Below, piece after piece: positions 48,952 to 56,849 of a stretch of DNA of 64,000 nucleotides. The first letter of the stretch is position 1. Each line of letters opens with the position of its first letter. The stretch spans positions 146,396 to 210,395 of the forward strand of contig CALMZV010000028.1 of the NCBI GenBank assembly GCA_937870755.1, written 5' to 3'. The DNA comes from an uncultured Methylocystaceae bacterium (GTDB lineage: Bacteria; Pseudomonadota; Alphaproteobacteria; Rhizobiales; Beijerinckiaceae). The translations under genes were made by a program, and so were the position numbers. The notes beneath the pieces are model-generated. The model had not been told where the DNA came from. It saw only the letters and a program-made list of their open reading frames with translations, and did no database searches.

Positions 48952-49727
48952 ATCCGAAAACGTTGATCGTGCAGCGCGACGGGGCCGCGGCGACCATCCG
49001 GCTGAATCGCCCCGCCCAGCGCAACGGCGTCACGGCCGAAATGCTGAGCGAACTCTATCGCGCGCTCGGCGCTCTGGCTGGCGATCCAACCGTGCGCGTG
49101 GTCGTTCTGCGCGGCGAGGGCGCGGATTTCTGTCCCGGCGCCGATCTCAAACATTATACGTCCGGCGCAGCCGACACGGCCGGCCGGCCTGATACCGACG
49201 AATTCAACATCGCGACCATGCTGCACGAAATGCCGGCCGTCACCGTCGCCGCCATCGCCGGCGCATGCGCCGGTGCGGGGCTTGGTTGGGCCTGCGCATG
49301 CGACTTGCGGATCGCCTCGCAGACCGCGCGGTTCAATTCGGCGTTTCTCGATGTCGGCGTCGCCGGCGACATGGGCGGCCCATGGACTTTGCCGCGTCTC
49401 GTCGGCGCGGCGAAGGCGCGCGAGCTGTATTTTCTGCCGGGCAAGTTCGATGCGGCCGAAGCGTTGCGCATCGGCCTCGTCACGCGCGTGAGCGCGCCCG
49501 AGACATTCGAGGCGGACGTGAATGCGCTCGTCGCCCGCCTGACGCGCGCCGCGCCTCTGGCTCTCAAAGGCATGAAGGCCAATTTCCTGGCGGCGGAGAA
49601 GATGGCTTTCGCCGATTACATCGCGCTCGAATCCGAGAAGCACGGCCGCATCTTCGCGAGCGAGGACACGAAAGAGGCGTTCCGCGCATTCGTCGAGAAA
49701 CGCGCGCCCACGTTCAAAGGTCGCTGA
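48948..49727 (+). CDS. Enoyl-CoA hydratase family protein, catalytic glutamate doubtful
   Basis: Second crotonase-family member, 259 residues. DFCPGADLKHY near 63 and AGACAGAGLGWACACDLRIA near 105 keep the oxyanion hole. Where hydratases have glutamate, this protein reads LDVGVAGDMGGPWTLPRLVG near 138, with Asp in place of Glu and no second acid, so activity may be isomerase-like, decarboxylase-like or altered. Coupled to the gene upstream by a 4-base overlap and followed by a VOC gene after 10 bases, forming a four-gene rightward operon. Confidence 0.85.
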   Translation: MNPKTLIVQRDGAAATIRLNRPAQRNGVTAEMLSELYRALGALAGDPTVRVVVLRGEGADFCPGADLKHYTSGAADTAGRPDTDEFNIATMLHEMPAVTVAAIAGACAGAGLGWACACDLRIASQTARFNSAFLDVGVAGDMGGPWTLPRLVGAAKARELYFLPGKFDAAEALRIGLVTRVSAPETFEADVNALVARLTRAAPLALKGMKANFLAAEKMAFADYIALESEKHGRIFASEDTKEAFRAFVEKRAPTFKGR

Positions 49728-49737
49728 GGAGGAAGTC

Positions 49738-50499
49738 ATGCGTCTGCGCCAGGTCGCGCTCGTCTCCAATCGTCTCGATTCGGTGATTTCGGATTTCGGG
49801 AAGGCGTTCGGATTGAAGGTCGCGTATGAAGATCCCAATGTCGGGGTCTACGGCCTGCGCAACGCCGTGCTGCCGTGCGGGACCGGCTTCCTCGAAGTGG
49901 TCGAGCCCGTGTCGGCCGATGCGTCGGCCGCACGCTTCCTGGCGCGGCGCGGGGGCGAGGCGGGCTACATGATCATCATCCAGACGCCCGACGCCGTCGC
50001 GCAACGCGATCGCGTCGCCGCGCTCGGCGTGCGGGTGGTGGAGACCATAGATCGGCCGGACTATTTCTGCGCGCATTTCCACCCGTCCGATTTCGGCGGC
50101 GTGCTCACGTCACTGGATCAGCAACGCACCGAGAGCGACTATCTGAAACCGTTTGGCGATTGGATGCCCGCGGGCGACAACTGGCGCCCGGCGCGAACGG
50201 ACGGCGTGCTCGACATCGTCTCGGTCACGGTCGACAGCTCGACGCCCGACGAACTGGCGCGGCGATGGGCGCAGTTGCTGAACCGCCCCCTGGACGGGGC
50301 CGACCCGCGTCGGTTGCCTCTGACGCAGGGCGCGATCCTTTTCCGACATGCGCCCGACGCGCGTGGCGCCGTCATCGCGTCGATGGACCTGAAAGTTCGA
50401 AATCCGGAGGCGACACGCCGCAGCGCCAAGGAGGCCGGCCTCGATGTGTCGCCCGAAGGGATCGCGATCGGCGGCATGCGATTTCAGCCCGTCGCGTAA
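49738..50499 (+). CDS. VOC-superfamily (glyoxalase-like) protein
   Basis: A 253-residue protein with two beta-alpha-beta-beta-beta units: the first begins LRQVALVSNRLDSVISDFGK, the second VLDIVSVTVDSSTPDELARRW near 160, the arrangement of glyoxalase_3-like or extradiol-dioxygenase-like VOC proteins. Possible metal ligands are His/Glu residues such as CAHFHPSDFGG near 105. AGGAGGAA lies 4 bases before the ATG. The neighbours suggest a CoA-thioester or aromatic acid route, but no substrate can be named. Confidence 0.8.
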   Translation: MRLRQVALVSNRLDSVISDFGKAFGLKVAYEDPNVGVYGLRNAVLPCGTGFLEVVEPVSADASAARFLARRGGEAGYMIIIQTPDAVAQRDRVAALGVRVVETIDRPDYFCAHFHPSDFGGVLTSLDQQRTESDYLKPFGDWMPAGDNWRPARTDGVLDIVSVTVDSSTPDELARRWAQLLNRPLDGADPRRLPLTQGAILFRHAPDARGAVIASMDLKVRNPEATRRSAKEAGLDVSPEGIAIGGMRFQPVA

Positions 50500-50519
50500 C
50501 CGCGTGTGAGGATCGCAGC

Positions 50520-51119
50520 GTGGGCGAGACGATCGACTTCTATTGGGACATTGGCAGCACCAATTCCTATTTCGCGCTGCGCCTCATCAAGCCCCTTGCG
50601 GCGCGACACAACGCGACGATATCGCCGCATCCGTTCAATCTCGGCTATGTGTTTCGCAGAAACAACTACGTCCTGATGGACGAGCCGAAGGAAAAGATCG
50701 CCAACCGCATCGTCGATCTCGGGCGCTGGGCGAAGCGACATCATCTGCCGTTCAGGTTTCCGTCCACGTTTCCCATCAAGACGAGCCGCGCGTTGCGCGC
50801 CGCGCTCGCGGCGCGTCGGTTCGGGCGCGAGTGGGACTTCATGGAAGCAATGTTCTCCGCCTATTGGGAACGCGACGACGCCTCCATCGCCGACTATTCG
50901 GGACTGCGCAGGATCGCGGCATCGCTCGGGATCGAGCCGGCTGCGCTGGAGAGTCTGGCCGAGAGCGACCAGGTGCGCGCGCAGCTGGCGGCTGAAACCG
51001 ATCGCGGTTTGGCGCGCGGCGTGTTCGGCGCGCCCACTTTCTTCGTGCGCGACGAAATGTTCTGGGGCAAGGATCGAATGGAATTCATCGACGCCGAACT
51101 CGCCGCTTCACGGCGATGA
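50520..51119 (+). CDS. DsbA-family 2-hydroxychromene-2-carboxylate isomerase-like protein
   Basis: Thioredoxin-fold, kappa-class GST-like protein of 199 residues. IDFYWDIGSTNSYFALRLI matches the HCCA isomerase start, with a serine in place of a CxxC motif, and GVFGAPTFFVRDEMFWGKDR near 170 contains the cis-proline loop. The GTG start at 50520 has GAGG nine bases ahead. HCCA isomerases act with glutathione in naphthalene degradation, but many relatives serve other detoxification steps. Last gene of the operon starting at 48154. Confidence 0.85.
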   Translation: MGETIDFYWDIGSTNSYFALRLIKPLAARHNATISPHPFNLGYVFRRNNYVLMDEPKEKIANRIVDLGRWAKRHHLPFRFPSTFPIKTSRALRAALAARRFGREWDFMEAMFSAYWERDDASIADYSGLRRIAASLGIEPAALESLAESDQVRAQLAAETDRGLARGVFGAPTFFVRDEMFWGKDRMEFIDAELAASRR

Positions 51120-51158
51120 GGCGCCTCGGCGCAGCGCGCTCCCGATACGCTCGGCGCG

Positions 51159-51563
51159 CTACCTGGTGATGATGAGTCTGGCCTTCATGCCGTCCGATTC
51201 CCAGTGCGGGCCGCACAGCACCTCGTGTTCGCCCTCGTCGAGGTCGGCGTCGACATCGATGACTCCGCCGGAGAACACGCGTTCGGATTCGGGCCGGCCA
51301 TCATTGCGCAACCAGACCGAATGCGACGTTCGCTTGTCGACGTTGACATAGCGCAGCTTTGAGCCTTTCGGCGCCGATACGACATCCGGGCAGAACCGGT
51401 ATTTGTACATGAGGATCGTCTTGACAGGTTCGGACGCGGCTTCGCGTCCGAACATTTCCTTGTAGCGAGCGGCCGCCTCGGCGCAGAGCTCGGTCGTGTC
51501 TTCCGCGCGCGCGAGGCCCGCGCAGAGCGACACCGTCAGCAATGCGAGACCCAGGCGGCGCAT
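51159..51563 (-). CDS. Secreted cupredoxin (type 1 copper protein)
   Basis: 134 residues with a Sec signal peptide (RRLGLALLTVSLCAGLARA). Type 1 copper ligands can be traced: His in KRTSHSVWLRND, then Cys, His and Met in VLCGPHWESDGMKARLII, giving C-x2-H-x5-M. Two further cysteines (ELCAEAA and YRFCPDV) could form a disulfide. It lies 8 bases after the multiheme gene on the same strand, so it may be an electron carrier to NirS or from the cytochrome, in the way azurin or pseudoazurin serve cd1 nitrite reductases. That role is inferred. Confidence 0.82.
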   Translation of the reverse strand: MRRLGLALLTVSLCAGLARAEDTTELCAEAAARYKEMFGREAASEPVKTILMYKYRFCPDVVSAPKGSKLRYVNVDKRTSHSVWLRNDGRPESERVFSGGVIDVDADLDEGEHEVLCGPHWESDGMKARLIITR

Positions 51564-51571
51564 GCGACCTC

Positions 51572-53374
51572 CTACTGCTTCTTGGCGACGATCTCGCCTT
51601 CGCCGTCCAGCGTCAACTGGTAGGCCAGCGACACGTGGTGGAAGCGGGACGCGGTGAAGTCCTCGTGCAGCGCGAAGCTGACGATGTAGCTCTTTCCGGG
51701 TTCGAAATTCGTCTCGCCCGGCGCGCTCGCCTTCATCGGCCGCGACATCACCACCGTATAGACGCCGCCTTCGAGTCCGCCCGTCGCCTCGATCGGCGAA
51801 AGGCCGCTCATCTTGCGTTCGGCGGTCACCAGTCCATGTTCCGGCGCGCCGTTCGAGCGATAGCGCATCAGCTCCATCGCGGAGCCGGCGGCCGGCAGCG
51901 CGGCCAGTTCGTCCTTGCTCTTCAGCTTATCCCAACCGCCGCGCGGCGATTCCTTGATCTCGATCGCCGTGCGCGATTCGGCGAGATATTTCGTCACGCC
52001 GTTCGCCAGATCGATGACATCCTTCTGTGGAAACGCGGCGAGCGCCTCCGGCTTCGGCGCGTCGGGCATATTGCGGGCGTCGTGGTGGCACGTGACCCAG
52101 CAGCCGGCCAGATCCGCGCGCTCGACTTTCGCGCCCGAGAACATGATCGACATTTTGACCTCGTTCTCGCGGTCCATCTTGCCGCCCTCGACGAACGGAA
52201 CCGGCGTGTGCGGAGCCTGCGGGAACTGGAACCGGAAGTAGATGCGCTCACCGTCGTGCGCGGTCTGGACTTTCACGTCCACATGGCCGCGCTTGCCGGG
52301 AATAGGGGCTTCCTCAGCCTTCTGGCCGGAAACCATTTTCGCGCCCATGTCGCGCACTTCCTTGTCGTGGCACGACGTGCAGCGATCTCCGGAGCGCAGG
52401 AACGCGCGCGCCCCGCCGTGATCCTTGCCGTTCTGCACCCATTCGAACGAGGTCTGGCCGGGGAAGAAGAAGCCCAGCGTCTTGGCGGGCGTGGCCGACC
52501 AGTCGACCTTGCCGCTGGCGGCCGCGGCCGCCCCGGGCGATGCGGTCGCGCCGGCGGCGGGCGCTTTCGCGGCGCTTGCCGCGTCCGCGACCTTCGCCTT
52601 GGCCTGCGCCTGCGCGAGCGCGGCGGCCACCGCGCCTTCCACGGCGCTGTTCAACTCTGCCTGTTTCTTTTTTTCCGTTTCCGTCTCGCGCGCTTCGGCG
52701 CGCGCCAGGCCGTCGCGATAGGTCTGCGGAATTTCGCGGATGTATTGCGCCAGCGGCTTTTCGAGCTGTTCGAGCGTGGCGTCGTCGAGCTTGTTGCGCA
52801 CGTTCTTGTGCGCAATGCCCTTGTGGCAGTCGATGCAGGTGTTGCCGGCCTCCATGGCGGCCAGATGCTGCTTGCGCGCGCGCGGTCGCTGATACTCGGG
52901 GTTCATCGCCTCGAAGCCGTGGCAGTTGCGGCATTCGGCGGAGTCGTTGGCCTTCATCCGGTCCCATTCGTGCCGGGCGAGCGTCAGACGCTTGGCGTCG
53001 AACTTCTCCTTGGTGTCGATGCTGCCGAGCGCCTTGTGCAGCAACTCGTTGGAGGCCTGCACCTTGCGGATGATTTTGTGCGTCCAGTCCTTCGGAACGT
53101 GGCAGTCGGAACATGTGGCCTGCACGCCGGTGCGGTTGCCGGCGTGAATCGTGGTCTTGTATTCCGCATACACGTTGTCGCGCATCTCGTGACACGAGGT
53201 GCAGAACGACATCGTGTTGGTGGCTTCCATCGCGGTGTTGAAAGCGCCCCAGAACAGGATGCCGCCGGCGAATCCCGCGACGAGCAGCGTCAGCAACGAA
53301 TATTTCAGGGTGGGCCGACGCAAAGTGCGCCAGACGCGCTTGAGGAACCCGGGATTGTTATTGGCGTCCGTCAT
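51572..53374 (-). CDS. NapC/NirT-type tetraheme cytochrome fused to a C-terminal cytochrome c-552-like domain
   Basis: About 600 residues. The N-terminal part is a NapC/NirT quinol dehydrogenase: transmembrane helix near 25-46, then CTSCH, CSDCH, CRNCH and CIDCH between about 58 and 185. An Ala/Lys-rich linker (about 230-290) joins it to a second module with CTSCH near 337, a beta-rich region rich in HDGERIYFRFQFP-type strands resembling the ethylbenzene-dehydrogenase heme-binding family (PF09459), and a final GCWVTCHHDARNMPDAP with a CxxxCH spacing. Up to six hemes c are therefore possible, plus perhaps a b-type heme. It is likely the quinol-to-NirS electron route. The ATG at 53374 begins MTDANNNPG; an upstream in-frame ATG is less likely. 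Confidence 0.88.
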   Translation of the reverse strand: MTDANNNPGFLKRVWRTLRRPTLKYSLLTLLVAGFAGGILFWGAFNTAMEATNTMSFCTSCHEMRDNVYAEYKTTIHAGNRTGVQATCSDCHVPKDWTHKIIRKVQASNELLHKALGSIDTKEKFDAKRLTLARHEWDRMKANDSAECRNCHGFEAMNPEYQRPRARKQHLAAMEAGNTCIDCHKGIAHKNVRNKLDDATLEQLEKPLAQYIREIPQTYRDGLARAEARETETEKKKQAELNSAVEGAVAAALAQAQAKAKVADAASAAKAPAAGATASPGAAAAASGKVDWSATPAKTLGFFFPGQTSFEWVQNGKDHGGARAFLRSGDRCTSCHDKEVRDMGAKMVSGQKAEEAPIPGKRGHVDVKVQTAHDGERIYFRFQFPQAPHTPVPFVEGGKMDRENEVKMSIMFSGAKVERADLAGCWVTCHHDARNMPDAPKPEALAAFPQKDVIDLANGVTKYLAESRTAIEIKESPRGGWDKLKSKDELAALPAAGSAMELMRYRSNGAPEHGLVTAERKMSGLSPIEATGGLEGGVYTVVMSRPMKASAPGETNFEPGKSYIVSFALHEDFTASRFHHVSLAYQLTLDGEGEIVAKKQ

Positions 53375-53498
53375 CTCAGGCTCCGCAAGCGCTGGCAAAA
53401 ACATATCGCCCGACGACCGCCTCGCAAAGCCGCCCGTTGATGGGCGTCCGCCAATTGGCGTCGAAGCGGCGTCGGGCGATGAAGGCGTTCGGGTTGAT

Positions 53499-53526
53499 GG
53501 CGGACGGAGCCTGCGCCCCGTCCGCC
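53499..53526 (-). other. Stable stem-loop just after nirS
   Basis: GGCGGACGG (53499-53507) pairs perfectly with CCGTCCGCC (53518-53526) over a 10-base loop, beginning 7 bases after the nirS stop codon. No T-run follows on the minus strand, so it is more likely an RNA 3'-end stabiliser or part of a rho-dependent stop than an intrinsic terminator. It would set nirS mRNA level apart from the downstream cytochrome gene. Confidence 0.55.
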
Positions 53527-53533
53527 GTGCGCA

Positions 53534-55195
53534 TCAGTAGATGTCGTGCTGCGTGTTGTGCACGTTGAACTTGCCGGTCGGCGTGATCATCTTGGGATCG
53601 GTGATCACTTTCTTGAGCTTGCGCGTCTTGTCGTCGAGCACGACGATCGCGGACGGCTCGGTCTTGCCGGCCCACAGCGAGATCCACACTTCCGTTCCCG
53701 ATTCGTCGTATTCGGGATGAACGGCGCGTTTGATCGCCTTGCTCTCCGGCAGACCGGCGAGTTTGGCGATATTGATGATCTCCGGCTTCTTGGTGAGGTC
53801 GCCGAGGTCATACACCGCCACCGATTCCGCAATGTCCTTTTCAGGATTCTGCGGCGCGTCGGCCCACAGGTTCTTGGACTTCGGGTGCGTTTTCACGAAG
53901 AGGTTGCCGGCGCCGTGCGTCTTCAACTCCTCGACGACTTTCCACGCATGCTGCGGGTTTTTCGCCGGATCCGTGCCGATCAGGGTGACGACATCGGCGC
54001 CGAGATGGCCCGTCGCCCACACCGGGCCGAACTTCGGATGGACGAAGTTCGCGCCGCGGCCGGGATGCGGGATTTTCTTCGTGTCGACGAGCGCCGCAAG
54101 CTTGCCTTCCTTCGTGTCGACCACCGCGATCTTGTTCGACGCGTTGGCGGCCACCAGGAAGTAGCGCTTGGAGGCGTCCCAACCGCCGTCGTGCAGGAAC
54201 TTGGCGGATTCGATCGTCGTCGTCTTCAGGTTCTTGATGTCCGAATAGTCGACGAGCAGAATCTGGCCGGTTTCCTTGATGTTGACCACCCACTCCGGCT
54301 TGATCATCGACGAGACGATCGAAGCGACGCGCGGCTCGGGATGATATTCGCCGTCGACGGTCACGCCGCGGGTGGAGACCACTTTCAGCGGCTTCAGCGT
54401 GTCGCCTTCCATGATCACGTATTGCGGCGGCCAGTAGGAGCCGGCGATCGCGTATTTATCCTCGAAGCCCTTGAACTTCGACGTGTCGACCGAACGCGCG
54501 TCGAGGCCGCTCTTCATTTCGGCGACGACTTGCGGCTTCTCCATCCACAGATCGATCAGCGACAGCAGGCCGTCGCGGCCGATCACGTAGACATAGCGGC
54601 CGGACGCCGACAGGCGCGAGATGTGCACCGCGTAGCCGGTCTTCACCCGCGACAGGATTTCCTTGGTGTCGCCGTCGATCAGGGCGACCTCGCCCGCGTC
54701 GCGCAGCGTGACCGAGAACACGTTCTTGAGATTGAACTTGTTCATCTGCTTGGTCGGGCGCTTGTCGACCGGCACGATGTTCTTCCAGGACGCCATCATG
54801 TCCTTCATGCCCCATTCCGGAGGCGTCTGGGGCGGCATCTGGATGTAGGTGGCGACCTGCTTGATCTCGTCCTTGGTCAGGATGTCGTCGAAATTGACCA
54901 TGCCGCCGTCGGTGCCGAAGGCGATGATCTTCTCAAGGCGATCCTGGCCGAGCTTGGCCGTGTTGGCGGGCTCGAGGCTCTTGCCGGTCGCGCCCTTGCG
55001 CAGCACGCCGTGGCAGCCTGCGCAACGCTGGAAATAGACCTTGCCGGCCGCGTCCATCGCTTCCGGCGAGAGGGTGGCGGCGGGCGCCGGCGCAGGCGCC
55101 GCCGTCTGGGCATAGCCCGGAGCGAAAGCCGCGCTCGTCAGCAATGCGCCGAGCGCCACTCCGATCGCTCTGTATCGCTGCGTTGTACTTCTCAT
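53534..55195 (-). CDS. nirS: Cytochrome cd1 nitrite reductase
   Basis: Periplasmic enzyme reducing nitrite to NO, with heme c and heme d1. Signal peptide (IGVALGALLTSAAFAPGYAQ), then the cytochrome c domain with QRCAGCHGVLRKGATG near residue 58 and the Met-ligand region, and an eight-bladed propeller with d1-pocket signatures: GYAVHISRLSASGRYVYVIG near 188, DGEYHPEPRVASIV near 285 and IPHPGRGANFVHPKFGPVWA near 370, whose histidines match the ones that line the active site. The end is NVHNTQHDIY, as in known NirS. Length 553 residues, complete. No nir genes for heme d1 synthesis flank it in this window. Confidence 0.97.
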   Translation of the reverse strand: MRSTTQRYRAIGVALGALLTSAAFAPGYAQTAAPAPAPAATLSPEAMDAAGKVYFQRCAGCHGVLRKGATGKSLEPANTAKLGQDRLEKIIAFGTDGGMVNFDDILTKDEIKQVATYIQMPPQTPPEWGMKDMMASWKNIVPVDKRPTKQMNKFNLKNVFSVTLRDAGEVALIDGDTKEILSRVKTGYAVHISRLSASGRYVYVIGRDGLLSLIDLWMEKPQVVAEMKSGLDARSVDTSKFKGFEDKYAIAGSYWPPQYVIMEGDTLKPLKVVSTRGVTVDGEYHPEPRVASIVSSMIKPEWVVNIKETGQILLVDYSDIKNLKTTTIESAKFLHDGGWDASKRYFLVAANASNKIAVVDTKEGKLAALVDTKKIPHPGRGANFVHPKFGPVWATGHLGADVVTLIGTDPAKNPQHAWKVVEELKTHGAGNLFVKTHPKSKNLWADAPQNPEKDIAESVAVYDLGDLTKKPEIINIAKLAGLPESKAIKRAVHPEYDESGTEVWISLWAGKTEPSAIVVLDDKTRKLKKVITDPKMITPTGKFNVHNTQHDIY

Positions 55196-55258
55196 GATTG
55201 CGCGTCTCCTTTGGATTCCGGGGCGCGCGGAAGGTAGCGTCGGGGTCGGCCGCCATCC

Positions 55259-55272
55259 TTGAGAAATGTTAA
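55259..55272 (-). promoter_or_regulatory. Imperfect FNR/Dnr-type operator upstream of nirS
   Basis: TTGAGAAATGTTAA keeps the outer TTGA-N6-TNAA pattern but differs from TTGA(T/C)-N4-(G/A)TCAA at two core positions. Its centre is about 70 bases before the nirS ATG; from -41.5 the start would be near 55224, with TACCTT at the -10 position (55231-55236, minus strand). Plausible but weaker than the nap site. Confidence 0.5.
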
Positions 55273-55286
55273 GCTGTCAGCCGACG

Positions 55287-55757
55287 TCAGTGACACCAGG
55301 AGAAGACACGCCGCGCCAACAGCTTGATTTCAATGGCCCCGAGCTGGGCCCGGACGAAATGTCGCGCCTCTTTCTCGCCATTTTCTTCTCGCGCGCCGGG
55401 CGCGCGCCAGAATCGCATCCGGCGGGGCGAGGGTTCGAGCGTCTCGAACAGCAGCACCTCGCCCTTTCCGGCCACGACCTCGGGCCGCCGCTCCGCCAGA
55501 TGGTCGCAGGGCACGCCTGCGGGGGCGTTTTCGAGCGACACGGGGTCGTAGAATAGCGGCCGGCGCCATGGGTCGTCTGTGCCGTCGAGCTGCCGCATCT
55601 CGGCGCGGTGCCCGGCGAGCGCGTCGGCGACCCCGTCGCGCCGCTCCTGGGCGGCCGCGGGAACCGGCCCCGCGAACAGGCAGGCGGCGAGCGCCGCAGC
55701 GGCGCCCCAGGGCGCGCGCCGATGGTCGGTCCTTCTTGAAACAGTGAATGTTTTCAT
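55287..55757 (-). CDS. Hypothetical secreted protein upstream of nirS
   Basis: Open frame of 156 residues from the ATG at 55757. The N-terminus (RRTDHRRAPWGAAAALAACLFAGPVPAAAQ) looks like a signal peptide with an AxA cleavage site. The mature part contains no motif I recognise; PLFYDPVSLENAPAGVPCDHL, abbreviated here, and two cysteines are its only notable parts. No ribosome site is evident. It runs in the same direction as nirS, 91 bases upstream, and its 5' side abuts the IS element 158 bases away. It may be a real nir-linked gene or a spurious frame. Confidence 0.4.
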   Translation of the reverse strand: MKTFTVSRRTDHRRAPWGAAAALAACLFAGPVPAAAQERRDGVADALAGHRAEMRQLDGTDDPWRRPLFYDPVSLENAPAGVPCDHLAERRPEVVAGKGEVLLFETLEPSPRRMRFWRAPGAREENGEKEARHFVRAQLGAIEIKLLARRVFSWCH

Positions 55758-55887
55758 GGCGAAAGGTGCGACCGGCCGCGTCGGGGGACGGGCGCGGTTC
55801 ATGGCGGATGACTGGAAACCGGAATCGAAAGTTCTTCTCCGGTTACTGCGAAACCGAACGCAATAGCGTTTGATTCTGAGAATATGC

Positions 55888-55905
55888 GGTCAAGGCCATG
55901 TTCGA
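55888..55905 (+). repeat. Left arm of an 18-bp perfect inverted repeat flanking the IS21 element
   Basis: GGTCAAGGCCATGTTCGA here is the exact reverse complement of 58586-58603. Either the insertion sequence landed in the loop of a pre-existing hairpin, or these arms belong to extended IS ends. No other copy was noticed in the window. Confidence 0.75.
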
Positions 55906-55920
55906 GCAATCGATTGCGGA

Positions 55921-56020
55921 TTCCGACGAAGCCGCCCACCTATTCCGATATGAAGTCGCCCAGGTGTTCCAAAGTGAAGCCGCCCAGGGATTCCGATCTG
56001 AAGCCGCCCACCTGCGAGGC
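55921..56020 (+). repeat. Left multiple terminal repeats of the IS21 element
   Basis: Four degenerate units follow each other: GCCGCCCACC then ATTCCGATATGAA, GTCGCCCAGG then GTTCCAAAGTGAA, GCCGCCCAGG then ATTCCGATCTGAA, and a final GCCGCCCACC. They are the expected binding sites for the IstA transposase, in inverted orientation to the units at the other end. Confidence 0.8.
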
Positions 56021-56066
56021 TATTCCTTCGGGTCAGAGGGGATGATGGGTTGGAGGTGACGGGCGG

Positions 56067-56825
56067 TCAAGCTGGGACTGTCACGGCCCCCTCCTGTGGC
56101 CGTTTTTTACGCAGGCTCTCGCCGGCGAGCTCGATGCGATAGGCGTTGTGAACGAGCCTGTCCAAGATCGCATCGGCTAAGGTGGGATCCCCGATGAGGT
56201 CGTACCAGCGATCCACGGGGAGCTGGCTTGTGATGATGGTGGAGCGGCAGTTGTGCCGCTCCTCGATGATCTCCATGAAGTCGCGGCGCTGCTCGGCGGT
56301 CAGGCTTTCTGGGCCCCAGTCGTCCAGGATGAGGAGGTCGACGCGGGTGAGCGGGCGTAGCAGGTTGCGGGCATGCCGGCCGGTGCCGCGCGCGAGCGCG
56401 AGGTCGGCGAGGAGGCGCGGCATCCGGCGATAGGAGACGGAGATATCGTCCCGGCAGGCCTTCTGGCCGAGGGCGCAAACGAGCCAGCTTTTGCCCAGCC
56501 CGATCGGCCCTGTGACGAGAAGATCATGGTGAGCCCGGATCCAGTCGCAGGAGGTGAGCTTGAGGAACATGGCCCGGTCGAGACCGCGGATTGCGTGATA
56601 GTTGACGTCCTCGATGCTGGCGGCGACGCGCAGTTTCGCGGCGCGGGTGCGGGTCTCGAAGCGCCTCTGGTTGCGGGCGGTCACTTCATGGTCGAGCAGC
56701 AATGCCAGCCATTCGGCATGGTCGAGACTGCGGGCTTCAGGTTGGGCCTGAAGGTCCCGGAAGGCCGCAGCCATGCCGGCAAGGCCGAGGGATTGCAGCA
56801 GGTCCAGGGTCGGATGCTTCAACAT
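56067..56825 (-). CDS. istB: IstB, IS21-family transposition helper ATPase
   Basis: AAA+ ATPase related to DnaC that helps IstA choose targets. The N-terminal GMAAAFRDLQAQPEARSLDH is typical; Walker A reads LLVTGPIGLGKSWLVCALGQ near residue 103 and Walker B VDLLILDDWGPESLTAEQ near 168. Length 252 residues, complete. Starts 24 bases after the istA stop, the normal IS21 order istA-istB. Confidence 0.95.
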   Translation of the reverse strand: MLKHPTLDLLQSLGLAGMAAAFRDLQAQPEARSLDHAEWLALLLDHEVTARNQRRFETRTRAAKLRVAASIEDVNYHAIRGLDRAMFLKLTSCDWIRAHHDLLVTGPIGLGKSWLVCALGQKACRDDISVSYRRMPRLLADLALARGTGRHARNLLRPLTRVDLLILDDWGPESLTAEQRRDFMEIIEERHNCRSTIITSQLPVDRWYDLIGDPTLADAILDRLVHNAYRIELAGESLRKKRPQEGAVTVPA

Positions 56826-56849
56826 CGGGATATCTCTCTTTCCGATTGG

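Noticed and set aside
51542..53440. 632-codon rightward open frame opposite the multiheme gene
   Set aside because: The other strand has transmembrane helix and six heme-type motifs; this frame has none.
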